DNA of 13,157 nucleotides from Actinobacteria bacterium 13_1_40CM_66_12 (GCA_001917895.1 MNEW01000084.1:369-13525); one strand, 5' to 3'; positions 6,344 through 12,900 are shown, counted from the stretch's first letter. The notes: generated by a model not told the origin, from the sequence alone. Translations and numbers: made by a program.

Positions 6344-7185
6344 TACTTTTCGATGGGAACCCGAATCGAGCTTCCCCACTCCGTCCACGATCCGTCGTAG
6401 TTGCGCACGTCGTCGTAGCCGAGCAGCTCCTTGAGCACAAACCACGTGTGCGCCGAGCGCTCGCCGATGCGGCAGTACGCAATGATCTCGCGGTCGGGCG
6501 TGATGCCCTTGCCGCCGTAGATGTCTTTCAACTCTTCGGTGCTCTTGAAGGTGCCGTCCTCGGTGTTGACGGCCGTCCCCCACGGGATGCTGACGGCGGT
6601 CGGGATGTGACCCCCTCGCTGCGCGCCCTCCTGGGGCAGGTTCTCCGGCGCCAGCAGCTCGCCCGAGAACTCCTTCGGTGAGCGGACGTCGACCAGCCCG
6701 GCCTTGCCGAGCTTGGACTGCACGTGGTCCTTGTAGGCGCGGATGTCTTCGTGAGTCGAGCCGTGGAATTGATACGAGGTGGCGGGAAAGCTCGGGACGT
6801 CGGTCGTGTAGGGGCGTCCTTCCTTCTCCCACTTGACACGGCCGCCGTCGACCAGCTGGACCTTGTCGTGGCCGTAGTACTTGAGGGCCCAGTAGGCGTA
6901 TGCGGCAAACCAGTTGTTGTTGTCGCCGTAGAGCACGATGTTGGTGTCAGGCGTGATGCCGCTCTTGCCGAGCAGCGCGGCCAGCTCTTCCTTGCTGGCA
7001 ACGTCACGCACCAGCTGGTGCTGGAGGTCCTTTCTCCAGTTCCAGCCGACGGCGCCTTCGACGTGACCCTTCTCGTAGTTGCTGGGGTCCACGTCGACTT
7101 CCACCACGCGGACTCCGTTGTCCTTTCCATGGGCCGCGACCCACTCGGTCGAGACCAGTGGCTTTGTTGAAGTCGATGAGCTCAA
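6343..7185 (-). CDS. Tandem-rhodanese thiosulfate sulfurtransferase
   Basis: The 280-aa enzyme has two rhodanese domains, about 7-125 and 155-280, counted from the start used here. The second carries the active loop AYCRIGERSAHTW with catalytic Cys238, which would carry the persulfide taken from thiosulfate or another sulfane donor. CRIGERS is the form I know from actinobacterial CysA2/SseA-type enzymes. The first domain has YGDNNNWFA at the equivalent site and no Cys, as expected for the inactive half. Other conserved pieces are GHVEGAVGWNW, QLVDGGRVKW, LVDVRSPKEFSG and GHIPTAVSIPWG. The start is TTG 7185, because a GGAGG lies 8 nt before it; starting at TTG 7200 would bury that ribosome site in the coding region. 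It heads an operon with DUF4395 and thioredoxin, and two direct repeats lie just upstream. Confidence 0.92.
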   Translation of the reverse strand: MSSSTSTKPLVSTEWVAAHGKDNGVRVVEVDVDPSNYEKGHVEGAVGWNWRKDLQHQLVRDVASKEELAALLGKSGITPDTNIVLYGDNNNWFAAYAYWALKYYGHDKVQLVDGGRVKWEKEGRPYTTDVPSFPATSYQFHGSTHEDIRAYKDHVQSKLGKAGLVDVRSPKEFSGELLAPENLPQEGAQRGGHIPTAVSIPWGTAVNTEDGTFKSTEELKDIYGGKGITPDREIIAYCRIGERSAHTWFVLKELLGYDDVRNYDGSWTEWGSSIRVPIEK

Positions 7186-7192
7186 TTCCAAA

Positions 7193-7198
7193 ACCTCC
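7193..7198 (-). promoter_or_regulatory. Shine-Dalgarno that decides the sulfurtransferase start
   Basis: Read on the minus strand this is TTGGAGG followed by TTTTGGAA and then TTG at 7185. The 8-nt spacing suits TTG 7185. The in-frame TTG at 7191 is only about 3 nt away and the one at 7200 lies upstream of the site, so both are poor alternatives. Confidence 0.6.
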
Positions 7199-7210
7199 AA
7201 AAAATGCGAA

Positions 7211-7236
7211 TGACGAAACAGATTGGCTTGACGAAA
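7211..7236. promoter_or_regulatory. Direct repeat TGACGAAA x2 upstream of the sulfur operon
   Basis: Two exact copies of TGACGAAA occur at 7211-7218 and 7229-7236, an 18-bp period. They sit in an AT-rich patch that stands out in this GC-rich DNA, 26-51 bp upstream of the sulfurtransferase start. The position fits a promoter with a tandem activator or repressor site. No convincing -35/-10 pair could be fixed, and chance cannot be excluded for repeats this short. Confidence 0.35.
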
Positions 7237-7286
7237 AAATCGGGCGGAGAGGGCGCGCCCTACCCGGTAAGGAGCTGGGCGCGAAC

Positions 7287-7303
7287 TAAGGCCCGGGGCC
7301 TAA
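7287..7303. promoter_or_regulatory. 17-bp near-palindrome between divergent genes
   Basis: TAAGGCCC-G-GGGCCTAA has arms that pair except for one position. It lies about midway in the 239-bp gap between the sulfurtransferase and the DapF-like gene, where an operator would be expected. GC-rich palindromes arise easily by chance in such DNA, so this is only a candidate. Confidence 0.25.
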
Positions 7304-7320
7304 CTACAGAAGCAGGCCGG

Positions 7321-7371
7321 GTTGTGAACCAGACGTTGGGCAGGCCAGACGAGATCCTGCATGGTCACAAC
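7321..7371. promoter_or_regulatory. Separated inverted repeat with CRP-like half sites before the DapF-like gene
   Basis: GTTGTGAACC at 7321-7330 and GGTCACAAC at 7363-7371 are inverted copies apart from one extra A. They contain TGTGA and TCACA, the half sites used by E. coli CRP, but 37 bp apart instead of 6. They lie 54-104 bp upstream of ATG 7425, and a Crp/Fnr regulator gene is the convergent neighbour of this gene. They could be two operator half sites or the base of an RNA stem. Confidence 0.3.
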
Positions 7372-7424
7372 ATCTTATGACAACCCACGGCAAGGCAGCC
7401 AGATTCCCGATGATAGGCGCGCTA

Positions 7425-8255
7425 ATGCGAATCGATCTCATCAAGTACCAGGCGCTGGGCAACGACTACCTGGTCCTCGACCTGCCCGGGCCCCTCGACG
7501 ATTTGGTCCCCTTGCTCCCCGTGCTGTGCGACCGCCACCGGGGCCTGGGCTCCGACGGGCTGCTCTCGTACGACCCGGCCGCGATGGCGGTCCGCGTTTT
7601 CAACCCGGACAGCTCGGAGGCGCAGAAGAGCGGCAATGGACTGCGCATCGCCGCCGCGCATGCGGTCCTGGAGCACGATGCCGGAGACGACTTCGAGCTT
7701 CATACCATCGGGCGCGCCAACCCGGTCCACATCCTCGCGCGCAACGGCGCGGAGGTCACGAGCCGGCTCGACATCGGCCGCGCCTCTTTCCGCGCCGCCG
7801 ACCTTCCGGCGCGGTTCGAGGGCGAGCCGGATCGCGTCCACTTCGACACTCCCGCCGGACCCGTCGAGGCGATGCTGGTCTCGGTCGGCAATCCGCATTG
7901 CGTGGTGTTCGGCGAGCCCGCGACCAAGGCCCGTTGCCTGGAGCTCGGTCCCCTGCTCGAGACCAACCCGGCCTTTCCCGAGCGCACCAACGTCCAGCTT
8001 TTTGAGGTCATCGACAGGAGTCGCGTCCGCATCGAGATCTGGGAGCGCGGCGCCGGCTACACGCTGGCTTCAGGCACGAGCGCAAGTGCGGTGGCAGCCG
8101 CATGTATGCGAGCCGGATTGGTCGACGATCAGGTCAGGGTCCAGATGCCTGGCGGCAACCTCGAGGTTCGAAGAGAGAAGTCGGGCAACCTGGTGCAGTC
8201 CGGCCCGGCGCGCAGGGTTTTCCGAGCGAACATCGACATCGACGATTTCAGGTAG
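7425..8255 (+). CDS. dapF: DapF-family (diaminopimelate epimerase-like) protein with both catalytic Cys replaced by Ser
   Basis: The 276-aa product has the whole diaminopimelate-epimerase layout: MRIDLIKYQALGNDYLVLDL at the start, CDRHRGLGSDGLL (35-47), FNPDSSEAQKSGNGLRI (59-75), VGNPHCVVFG (154-163), ERTNVQLFEV (186-195) and ERGAGYTLASGTSASA (207-222). Standard DapF converts LL- to meso-diaminopimelate with two thiols, in MCGNG and LACGTGA. Here these positions read KSGNG (Ser69) and LASGT (Ser216). The Asn, His, Glu and Arg substrate contacts remain, so a related substrate is likely, but a normal two-base thiol racemisation is not. It could be a variant subgroup of epimerases or a different reaction; the gene symbol reflects homology only. 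ATG 7425 gives the family N-terminus; ATG 7410 would add five residues. The last 8 bp overlap the convergent Crp/Fnr gene. Confidence 0.88.
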   Translation: MRIDLIKYQALGNDYLVLDLPGPLDDLVPLLPVLCDRHRGLGSDGLLSYDPAAMAVRVFNPDSSEAQKSGNGLRIAAAHAVLEHDAGDDFELHTIGRANPVHILARNGAEVTSRLDIGRASFRAADLPARFEGEPDRVHFDTPAGPVEAMLVSVGNPHCVVFGEPATKARCLELGPLLETNPAFPERTNVQLFEVIDRSRVRIEIWERGAGYTLASGTSASAVAAACMRAGLVDDQVRVQMPGGNLEVRREKSGNLVQSGPARRVFRANIDIDDFR

Positions 8256-8937
8256 GACGCAGGAAGGCTCGCACCGTATCGGAGAGGCGGACGGGGTCGA
8301 CGACGCGAACCACTCCTGGAGTCGTCTTGATGATCCCGGCAGCGCGCAGCCCCTTCATCGCCCGGCTCACGACTTCGCGCGACGAACCGATGGAGGCCGC
8401 CAGGCCTTCCTGGGTCACCATCGCGTCCAACCGCCCCATCTCGAGCTGGGATTGGCACGCGCGCTCGAGCAGGTCGTAAGCCAGTCGCTGGGTGATGTTG
8501 CCCAGGGAGCGCAGCGCAACCAGCCTATGGGCATTTCGGACCAGCGCCGCCAGCTGCGTCGCCACAGCCGTCATGACCTGGATGTGTGTTGAGGCGACAT
8601 TCCGGAGCGTCTTCACGTCCAGATCGGTGATCGTGCTGTCGATGACGATCTGCGCGCATACCCATGGCGGGTCGCTCACGATCAGCGATGCTCCCAGGAT
8701 CTCGCGGGTGCGCAGGAAGGCCACAGTGGCCTGCCGTCCGTCAGGAACGGTTCGGAAGACCCGGACCAACCCACTTTCGATGAGGATCACCCGAGCTGGG
8801 TCACCCTCACGGAAGAGAAGCGTGCCCGCCGGGTATACCACTGGCGTCGACTTCCCCAGCACCCGGCGCCGGTTCGCCTCGCTCATCAGCGACATGAAGT
8901 CGACGTTTTCGTCCGCGAGCCGCGCTCTCGCCGGCAC
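8248..8937 (-). CDS. Crp/Fnr-family transcriptional regulator
   Basis: From GTG 8937 the protein has 229 residues. The N-terminal cNMP-binding-fold domain includes YPAGTLLFREGDPARVILIESGLVRVFR (35-62) and a strand-rich part to about 108; the long dimerisation helix runs about 110-140. The C-terminal winged helix holds TQEGLAASIGSSREVVSRAMKGLRAAGII (175-203), with SSREVVSRAMKGL as the recognition helix. The usual cAMP cassette is not evident: RTREILGAS stands where GELxxxxxxxRxA would be, and there is no N-terminal Fe-S cysteine set, so the signal is unknown. The reading frame is open far upstream but that part overlaps the HAD gene and lacks family similarity. ATGs at 8895 and 8886 are alternatives but would cut the first helix. 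It is the last gene of a seven-gene minus-strand run, 41 bp after the HAD gene. Confidence 0.88.
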   Translation of the reverse strand: MPARARLADENVDFMSLMSEANRRRVLGKSTPVVYPAGTLLFREGDPARVILIESGLVRVFRTVPDGRQATVAFLRTREILGASLIVSDPPWVCAQIVIDSTITDLDVKTLRNVASTHIQVMTAVATQLAALVRNAHRLVALRSLGNITQRLAYDLLERACQSQLEMGRLDAMVTQEGLAASIGSSREVVSRAMKGLRAAGIIKTTPGVVRVVDPVRLSDTVRAFLRPT

Positions 8938-8978
8938 GGCGCGATTATGTGCTTGATTGAAGCGATAAGCAGGGCCGA

Positions 8979-9650
8979 TTAATGCGGGGCGGCAGCCAGC
9001 CTTTTCACAGCTTCTGGCAGCTCCGCCAACCCGGAAACCACGGCTTCCGCAAGTGTGGGATCGTCCCTCTCGCCCTGGCGGTTGACCCAGATCCTCCGAA
9101 TGCCCAGCTCGGCCGCGGGTGTGATGTCGTGGTAGTAGCTCTGCGCGACGTGAATCCACGCGTTTCCCGAGCCGCCGAACACCGACGCGAACCGCTGGAA
9201 ATGCGCGTGGTCCGGCTTGTAGGCGGAGACGTCCTCGGCCGTCACGACGGCGTCGAACGGTTCCGGCAGGCGGCGCTCGGTGAGCGCGATGAGGTCGCGA
9301 TCGCAGTTGGTCAGGAGCGCCAGCTTCCAGCCGTCGGCGTGAAGTGTTCGCAGCGCCGGCCCGACGTCAGGAAAAACTGGCCAGTGCGGGAGGGTCGACG
9401 TGAGCGCGGTGGCGTCGTCGTGCTTGAGGTCGAGCTTGAGTGACGCCGCGGCGCGACGCAGCGTCTCCGCCAGCACCACGCGGTAGCGGCGGAACGGCTT
9501 CTCCTTCTCGACCTCGGCCTCGATCTCGATGTAGGCGCCAAGCAGCTCGGCACCGCGGCCCGGGAAAAGCAGCTCCCCGGTCGTGCCGATGCCGTGACGC
9601 CAATCGACGAGCGTCCCGAAGCAGTCGAACGTCAGCCACCTGGTTGCCAC
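8979..9650 (-). CDS. HAD-superfamily hydrolase, haloacid dehalogenase type II-like
   Basis: The 223-aa enzyme has the four HAD motifs. Motif I is FDCFGTLVDW with nucleophile Asp9; the FGTL form with no second Asp is usual in L-2-haloacid dehalogenase-type proteins. Motif II is LLTNCD (Thr114, Asn115), motif III is YKPDHAHF (Lys145), and motif IV is VAQSYYHDITPAAELG (Asp175). A helical cap lies about 18-90. These enzymes form an aspartyl-ester intermediate and release halide or phosphate from small acids; in soil bacteria many homologues have unknown substrates. The start is GTG 9650, 7 bp after the GYD stop, so the two genes are likely co-translated. Reading-frame length and motifs are complete. 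Confidence 0.9.
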   Translation of the reverse strand: MATRWLTFDCFGTLVDWRHGIGTTGELLFPGRGAELLGAYIEIEAEVEKEKPFRRYRVVLAETLRRAAASLKLDLKHDDATALTSTLPHWPVFPDVGPALRTLHADGWKLALLTNCDRDLIALTERRLPEPFDAVVTAEDVSAYKPDHAHFQRFASVFGGSGNAWIHVAQSYYHDITPAAELGIRRIWVNRQGERDDPTLAEAVVSGLAELPEAVKRLAAAPH

Positions 9651-9657
9651 TAAGTGC

Positions 9658-9981
9658 TCAGCGCCCGGGCGCGCGATACGTCATCGCCTTCTTGCCGGCC
9701 GCGTCCACCTCTTCAGGCGTCAGCAGCACCGTTGTCTTGAGTGACGACAGTGCTCCGGTCGACGCGACACCCATCGAGAACGCGGCTGCGCTGGTGTTGT
9801 CGATGCCATCGACAACAACGTAGACGTCGGTCTCGCCGAACCCGTAGTAGAACGACTCGAGCTTGCCGCCCAAGGACTTGACCGCAGCCTCGACTGCGGC
9901 CCTCCTGCCCGTGCCTCCGTCTTTGAGCACGCCCTTGATGCCTTCGGCCGAGTACGAAGCCTGGAACATATATCGCCCCAT
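9658..9981 (-). CDS. GYD domain protein (ferredoxin-like alpha+beta fold)
   Basis: A 107-aa single-domain protein matching the GYD family: MFQASYSAEGIKGVLKDGG (5-23), RRAAVEAAVKSLGGKLESFYYGFGETDVYVVVD (26-58) and a C-terminal TTVLLTPEEVDAAGKKAM stretch. The family name comes from the motif found here as FGETDVY. The biochemical role is not established; the size and dimeric ferredoxin-like fold suggest ligand binding or a small enzymatic helper. The start is firm: GGAGGAG lies 7 nt before ATG 9981 on the minus strand, one of the strongest ribosome sites in the window, so this protein may be well expressed. It sits 43 bp after the AIM24-like gene and 7 bp before the HAD gene. Confidence 0.88.
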   Translation of the reverse strand: MGRYMFQASYSAEGIKGVLKDGGTGRRAAVEAAVKSLGGKLESFYYGFGETDVYVVVDGIDNTSAAAFSMGVASTGALSSLKTTVLLTPEEVDAAGKKAMTYRAPGR

Positions 9982-9988
9982 CGCGCAA

Positions 9989-9995
9989 CTCCTCC
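9989..9995 (-). promoter_or_regulatory. Strong ribosome binding site of the GYD gene
   Basis: Minus-strand GGAGGAG, 7 nt before ATG 9981. It fixes the start and rules out the longer reading frame up to 10065. Confidence 0.7.
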
Positions 9996-10024
9996 GAACT
10001 AACGAATGGACAAGCGCCGCGCCC

Positions 10025-10720
10025 TCACCCCGCTTTCGGCAGGTACTCCTGGATCGCGTGCGCAAGGTGCTGCATGCTCATCGACTGCAGCCAGACGCGG
10101 CCCGGCCCCGTGAGTGCGGCGAGGAAGAGGCCGCTGCCACCAAAGAACGCGTTCTGGATTCCGGGCACGGTGGTGATGTTGAACTGCACCGATTCCTGGT
10201 ACATGCCGACGTGGCCCGGGTGCACGCGCAATGTGTTGCCCGCCTGCAGGTCGTAGGTCACGACCTCACCGTTCAGCTCGACCCAGGCCGCGCCCTGTCC
10301 CTGGAGGCGCTGCATGCGGAATCCGGTGCCGCCGAAAACGCCGGCGCCCAATCGCTGCTGGAAGCCGATCGAGAACTGGACGCCGATGGTCGCGCACATG
10401 AAACCGTGCCGGTGGACCATGTAGCCCTGACCAGGGGCGATCTCCATGGGCAGGATCTGCCCGGGCAGCTTGGCCGCAAAAGCGAGCAGCCCTGGGCCGC
10501 CGACCGCCGTGTACTCGGTCATGAAAAGCGTGCCGCCGGCGACCGCACGTCCGAGCGCTCCCATGAACCCACCCTGCTGCCCACCTGCCGACGTCGATGT
10601 CTGCATCTGCATCGCCATCGACATCCACGCGAGCTGGCCCGACTCCGCAAAGACCTTCTCGTTGGGCTGCATGCTCAGCTCGAGCACCGGCATGACGGTT
10701 CCGACGATCTTTGGCTCCAT
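10025..10720 (-). CDS. AIM24 / TIGR00266-family protein
   Basis: The 231-aa protein shows the beta-rich, Gly-rich pattern of the AIM24 family: MPVLELSMQPNEKVFAESGQLAWMS (10-34), a glycine loop STSAGGQQGGFMGALGRAVAGGTLF (42-66), FAAKLPGQILPMEI (80-93), and GFMCATIGVQFSIGFQQRLGAGVFGGTGF in the middle. The fold resembles tryptophan RNA-binding attenuation protein-like beta structures, but the bacterial function is unknown; the yeast relative is mitochondrial. No signal peptide is present, so it is cytoplasmic or peripheral. ATG 10720 has AGGAGG 4 nt upstream, a good if tight site. It lies 45 bp after the Fur-family gene. Confidence 0.88.
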   Translation of the reverse strand: MEPKIVGTVMPVLELSMQPNEKVFAESGQLAWMSMAMQMQTSTSAGGQQGGFMGALGRAVAGGTLFMTEYTAVGGPGLLAFAAKLPGQILPMEIAPGQGYMVHRHGFMCATIGVQFSIGFQQRLGAGVFGGTGFRMQRLQGQGAAWVELNGEVVTYDLQAGNTLRVHPGHVGMYQESVQFNITTVPGIQNAFFGGSGLFLAALTGPGRVWLQSMSMQHLAHAIQEYLPKAG

Positions 10721-10765
10721 TTGGCCTCCTGATGAATGGAAGCGGCCGCGGGCGCGACCACTCTA

Positions 10766-11296
10766 TCAGGAGCCTGAGGCGTCTCCCGCGTGGTGGACGT
10801 GCTCCAGCGTGTGTCGGCGAACTGACTTGCGGCCAGGCGTCCGCGAGCACGTCTCGCAGACCCCGACGACGAGGACCTCAGTGTGCACAGGCGTAAAACG
10901 GTGGGTGCCCTCGAGGTGCCTTTCCAGCTCGCTCACAAGCGCCTCCTCGATGTGCAGAACACCTCCACAAAGCTGGCAGACGGCGTGGTGGTGGTCGCCG
11001 GTCGCAAGCTCGTAATGGGTCGGACCGTCGCCAAGGTGCGCCGCATACACCGAACCCGAAGCCGTCAGCGCTTCCAGCGACCGATAGACGGTGCTGCGCG
11101 GAAAACGCGGCTGCGTGTTGTGCAGCTCGGCCGTGATCTCGTCGGCGGTGCAGTGCCCGCCGAGCCGGACGATCGCGTTGTAGACCATGGTTCGCTGCGC
11201 GGTGCGACGCATACCCGGCGCGAGCATTCCTCCCCGCCCCGCGGGGAGGTCGGCGCGGCCGCTGTGCGGCCCCGGCGGGTGGGGGGAATCACTCAT
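10766..11296 (-). CDS. Fur-family metal-responsive transcriptional repressor
   Basis: From ATG 11296 the protein has 176 residues: a Gly/Pro-rich tail of about 28, a winged helix (30-95) with CTADEITAEL and RFPRSTVYRSLEAL, and a dimerisation domain with metal ligands. DHHHAVCQLC (101-110) supplies His residues and the first CxxC (Cys107, Cys110), and VCETC (146-150) supplies the second (Cys147, Cys150), as in Fur/Zur/PerR proteins. The end, RRHTLEHVHHAGD, adds four more histidines. Whether it senses iron, zinc, manganese or peroxide cannot be told from sequence alone. The ATG overlaps the TGA of the peptidase gene by one base (TGATG), so coupling is likely. ATGs at 11227 and 11212 would remove the tail; a GGGGAGG at 11229-11235 lies only one base from the former. 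Confidence 0.88.
   Translation of the reverse strand: MSDSPHPPGPHSGRADLPAGRGGMLAPGMRRTAQRTMVYNAIVRLGGHCTADEITAELHNTQPRFPRSTVYRSLEALTASGSVYAAHLGDGPTHYELATGDHHHAVCQLCGGVLHIEEALVSELERHLEGTHRFTPVHTEVLVVGVCETCSRTPGRKSVRRHTLEHVHHAGDASGS
11229..11271. repeat. Two adjacent GC-rich hairpins in the 5' part of the Fur-family gene
   Basis: CCTCCCCGC and GCGGGGAGG form a perfect 9-bp stem with a 3-nt loop (11229-11249). GGCCGC and GCGGCC form a 6-bp stem with loop TGT (11257-11271). Both lie in the poorly conserved N-terminal extension, and the first stem hides a GGGGAGG that resembles a ribosome site. Confidence 0.5.
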
Positions 11297-12399
11297 CAAG
11301 GAGCGACCTCGCGGAGAGATCTGACTGCGGTGGTCAGCAGGCGGCACCCGTCCGCCTCGACGACGACGTCGTCTTCGATCCGCACGCCGCCCCAACCAGG
11401 GATGTAGACGCCGGGCTCAATTGTGAACACCATCCCCACGTCGAGCTCGGTGTGCGAGCCGGGGTCGAGCGAAGGCTCTTCATGTGTTTCGAGGCCCAGC
11501 CCATGGCCGGTGCGGTGGAAGAACTGGTCGCCCAGACCTGCCGCCTCGATGACATCGCGGGCGGCTGAATCGACGTCGCCCGTGGTGGCGCCGGCGCGTA
11601 CGGCGCGGATGGCGGCGTCATGGGCAGTCAGGACGAGCTCGTGGATCTCGCGCTGGCGAGTATCCGGCTCGCCGACGACAGCCACCCGCGTCGTGTCCGC
11701 CCGGTAGCCCTCGTACGCAGCGCCGAAGTCGAGCAGCACGAGGTCGCCGGCTCCGAGCCGGCGTCCGGACGGCCGGCCGTGGGGCAGAGCCGAGTTTGGG
11801 CCTGAGAGCACCAAGGTTTCGAAAGCGAGCGTGCCCCCGGCGGCGCCGATCGATGCCCCAAGCGCGACGGCGACCTCGAGCTCGGTCTTACCCGCGCGCA
11901 GCGACCTCAGGATCTCTTCGGTGGCGGCGTCGGTGATGGCCGCGGCCCGCTGCAGCTGTTCCAGCTCAGTGGGCGACTTGGTTCGGCGCAGACGGCGAAT
12001 CTCGCGCGCAACGTCGACCAGGTCGTGAGCACCCAATCGCTCGCGAAGCGCCTCGGCTGCAGCCACGCTCAGGTGCTCCTTCTCGACACCCAGGCGAGCC
12101 GTGCCGTGGAGAGCGCGATGTACGAGGCGGTATGGATCCTCGCCATCCCGCCACGAAACGATGTCGGCGCTGGTCTTCGCCCTCTCCGCGTTCTCGACCT
12201 CGATCGCCGGGACGATGAGCGTCACGCGGTCGCCCCTGACCGCGAGCGCCATGAGCCGCTCGTAAGGTTCGGCCTGGACGCCGGTCAGGTATGCGATCGA
12301 TACCGGGCGGGTTACGTACGCGGCCTCGACGTCGCTGCTCGCCATCCATGCGCGCAGGTCGTCGAGCCGCGTCGCCGCCGTCGTTTCAGTCGACGCCAA
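11296..12399 (-). CDS. M24-family Xaa-Pro peptidase (aminopeptidase P / prolidase type)
   Basis: The 367-aa metallopeptidase has a creatinase-like N-terminal domain (about 8-135) and a pita-bread catalytic domain (about 145-365). All five metal ligands are visible: Asp224 in LLDFGA, Asp235 in YRADTTR, His299 in RTGHGLG, Glu328 in FTIEPGVYI and Glu342 in VRIEDDVVV; His207 in LPHGRP is also conserved. It should remove an N-terminal residue before proline or split Xaa-Pro dipeptides in the cytoplasm, using Mn or a similar metal. The start is TTG 12399, which overlaps the greA stop by 14 bp; the next ATG (residue 19) would cut the first helix of the N-domain. It probably forms one transcription unit with greA and the Fur gene. 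Prolidase against aminopeptidase P cannot be settled from these motifs. Confidence 0.91.
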   Translation of the reverse strand: MASTETTAATRLDDLRAWMASSDVEAAYVTRPVSIAYLTGVQAEPYERLMALAVRGDRVTLIVPAIEVENAERAKTSADIVSWRDGEDPYRLVHRALHGTARLGVEKEHLSVAAAEALRERLGAHDLVDVAREIRRLRRTKSPTELEQLQRAAAITDAATEEILRSLRAGKTELEVAVALGASIGAAGGTLAFETLVLSGPNSALPHGRPSGRRLGAGDLVLLDFGAAYEGYRADTTRVAVVGEPDTRQREIHELVLTAHDAAIRAVRAGATTGDVDSAARDVIEAAGLGDQFFHRTGHGLGLETHEEPSLDPGSHTELDVGMVFTIEPGVYIPGWGGVRIEDDVVVEADGCRLLTTAVRSLREVAP

Positions 12400-12850
12400 C
12401 GATCCGGACCCTGTACGACCCGTTGGGCGTCTTGATCTCGACCTGCTCGCCGACCCGGTGGCCGATGAGGGCCTTGCCCAACGCCGATTCGTAGCTCACG
12501 CGTCCACTCTTGGGGTCGGCCTCGGCGGGTCCAACGATGCGGTAGGTCTCCTCGCCCTCGCCGTCTTCCTGGAAGCGAACGGTGCTCCCCATCGCGACGA
12601 CACCGTTGCTCTGGGTCGACTCGATGAGGACGTGGTTTTTCACGATCGCCTCGAGCTCGTTGACCCTCGCCTCCATCATTCCCTGCTCGTTCTTGGCCGC
12701 GTGGTATTCGAAGTTCTCCGACAGGTCGCCGAACTCTCGCGCGGCCTTGATCTTGGCCACGATGGCGGGTCGCTTGACCGTGGTCAGCTCGTGCAGCTCG
12801 GCCTTGACAGCCTCGAGGCCTTCTGGGGTGATGTGAACGTCACTTGTCAT
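12386..12850 (-). CDS. greA: Transcription elongation factor GreA
   Basis: The 154-aa protein is a standard-length GreA. The N-terminal coiled coil (about 10-75) has the conserved tip AAREFGDLSENFEYHAAKNEQ, whose acidic Asp42 and Glu45 help RNA polymerase cut back-tracked RNA. The C-terminal FKBP-like domain covers about 84-154, with GSTVRF, ETYRIVGPAEADP, SYESALGKALIGHRVGE and VRIVGVD. It acts in the cytoplasm by entering the secondary channel of RNA polymerase. ATG 12850 gives the canonical N-terminus (MTSDVHITPEGLEAVKAEL); the frame is open further upstream but without GreA similarity. No Shine-Dalgarno precedes it, and a possible -10 ends only 7 nt before the ATG, which fits a leaderless mRNA. 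It begins the run greA, M24 peptidase, Fur regulator. Confidence 0.96.
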   Translation of the reverse strand: MTSDVHITPEGLEAVKAELHELTTVKRPAIVAKIKAAREFGDLSENFEYHAAKNEQGMMEARVNELEAIVKNHVLIESTQSNGVVAMGSTVRFQEDGEGEETYRIVGPAEADPKSGRVSYESALGKALIGHRVGEQVEIKTPNGSYRVRIVGVD

Positions 12851-12857
12851 CGATTCG

Positions 12858-12863
12858 AGTCTA
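12858..12863 (-). promoter_or_regulatory. Possible -10 element for greA (leaderless)
   Basis: Minus-strand TAGACT fits TANNNT and ends 7 nt before the greA ATG, so transcription would begin at or next to the start codon. No good -35 is seen at 16-18 bp, which keeps this weak. Confidence 0.25.
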
Positions 12864-12900
12864 ATCGTCGGCGGCTCGGCTGAAGTCTCGCCAAGAGTGG

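Noticed and set aside
5904..6482. Upstream extension of the thioredoxin frame
   Set aside because: It runs through the DUF4395 gene in another frame; the 4-bp GTGA overlap gives a better start.
6344..6832. Upstream extension of the DUF4395 frame into the sulfurtransferase gene
   Set aside because: It is a shadow; the ATG at 6341-6343 sits on the TAA of the upstream gene.
8938..9159. Upstream extension of the Crp/Fnr frame
   Set aside because: It overlaps the end of the HAD gene and lacks any regulator similarity.
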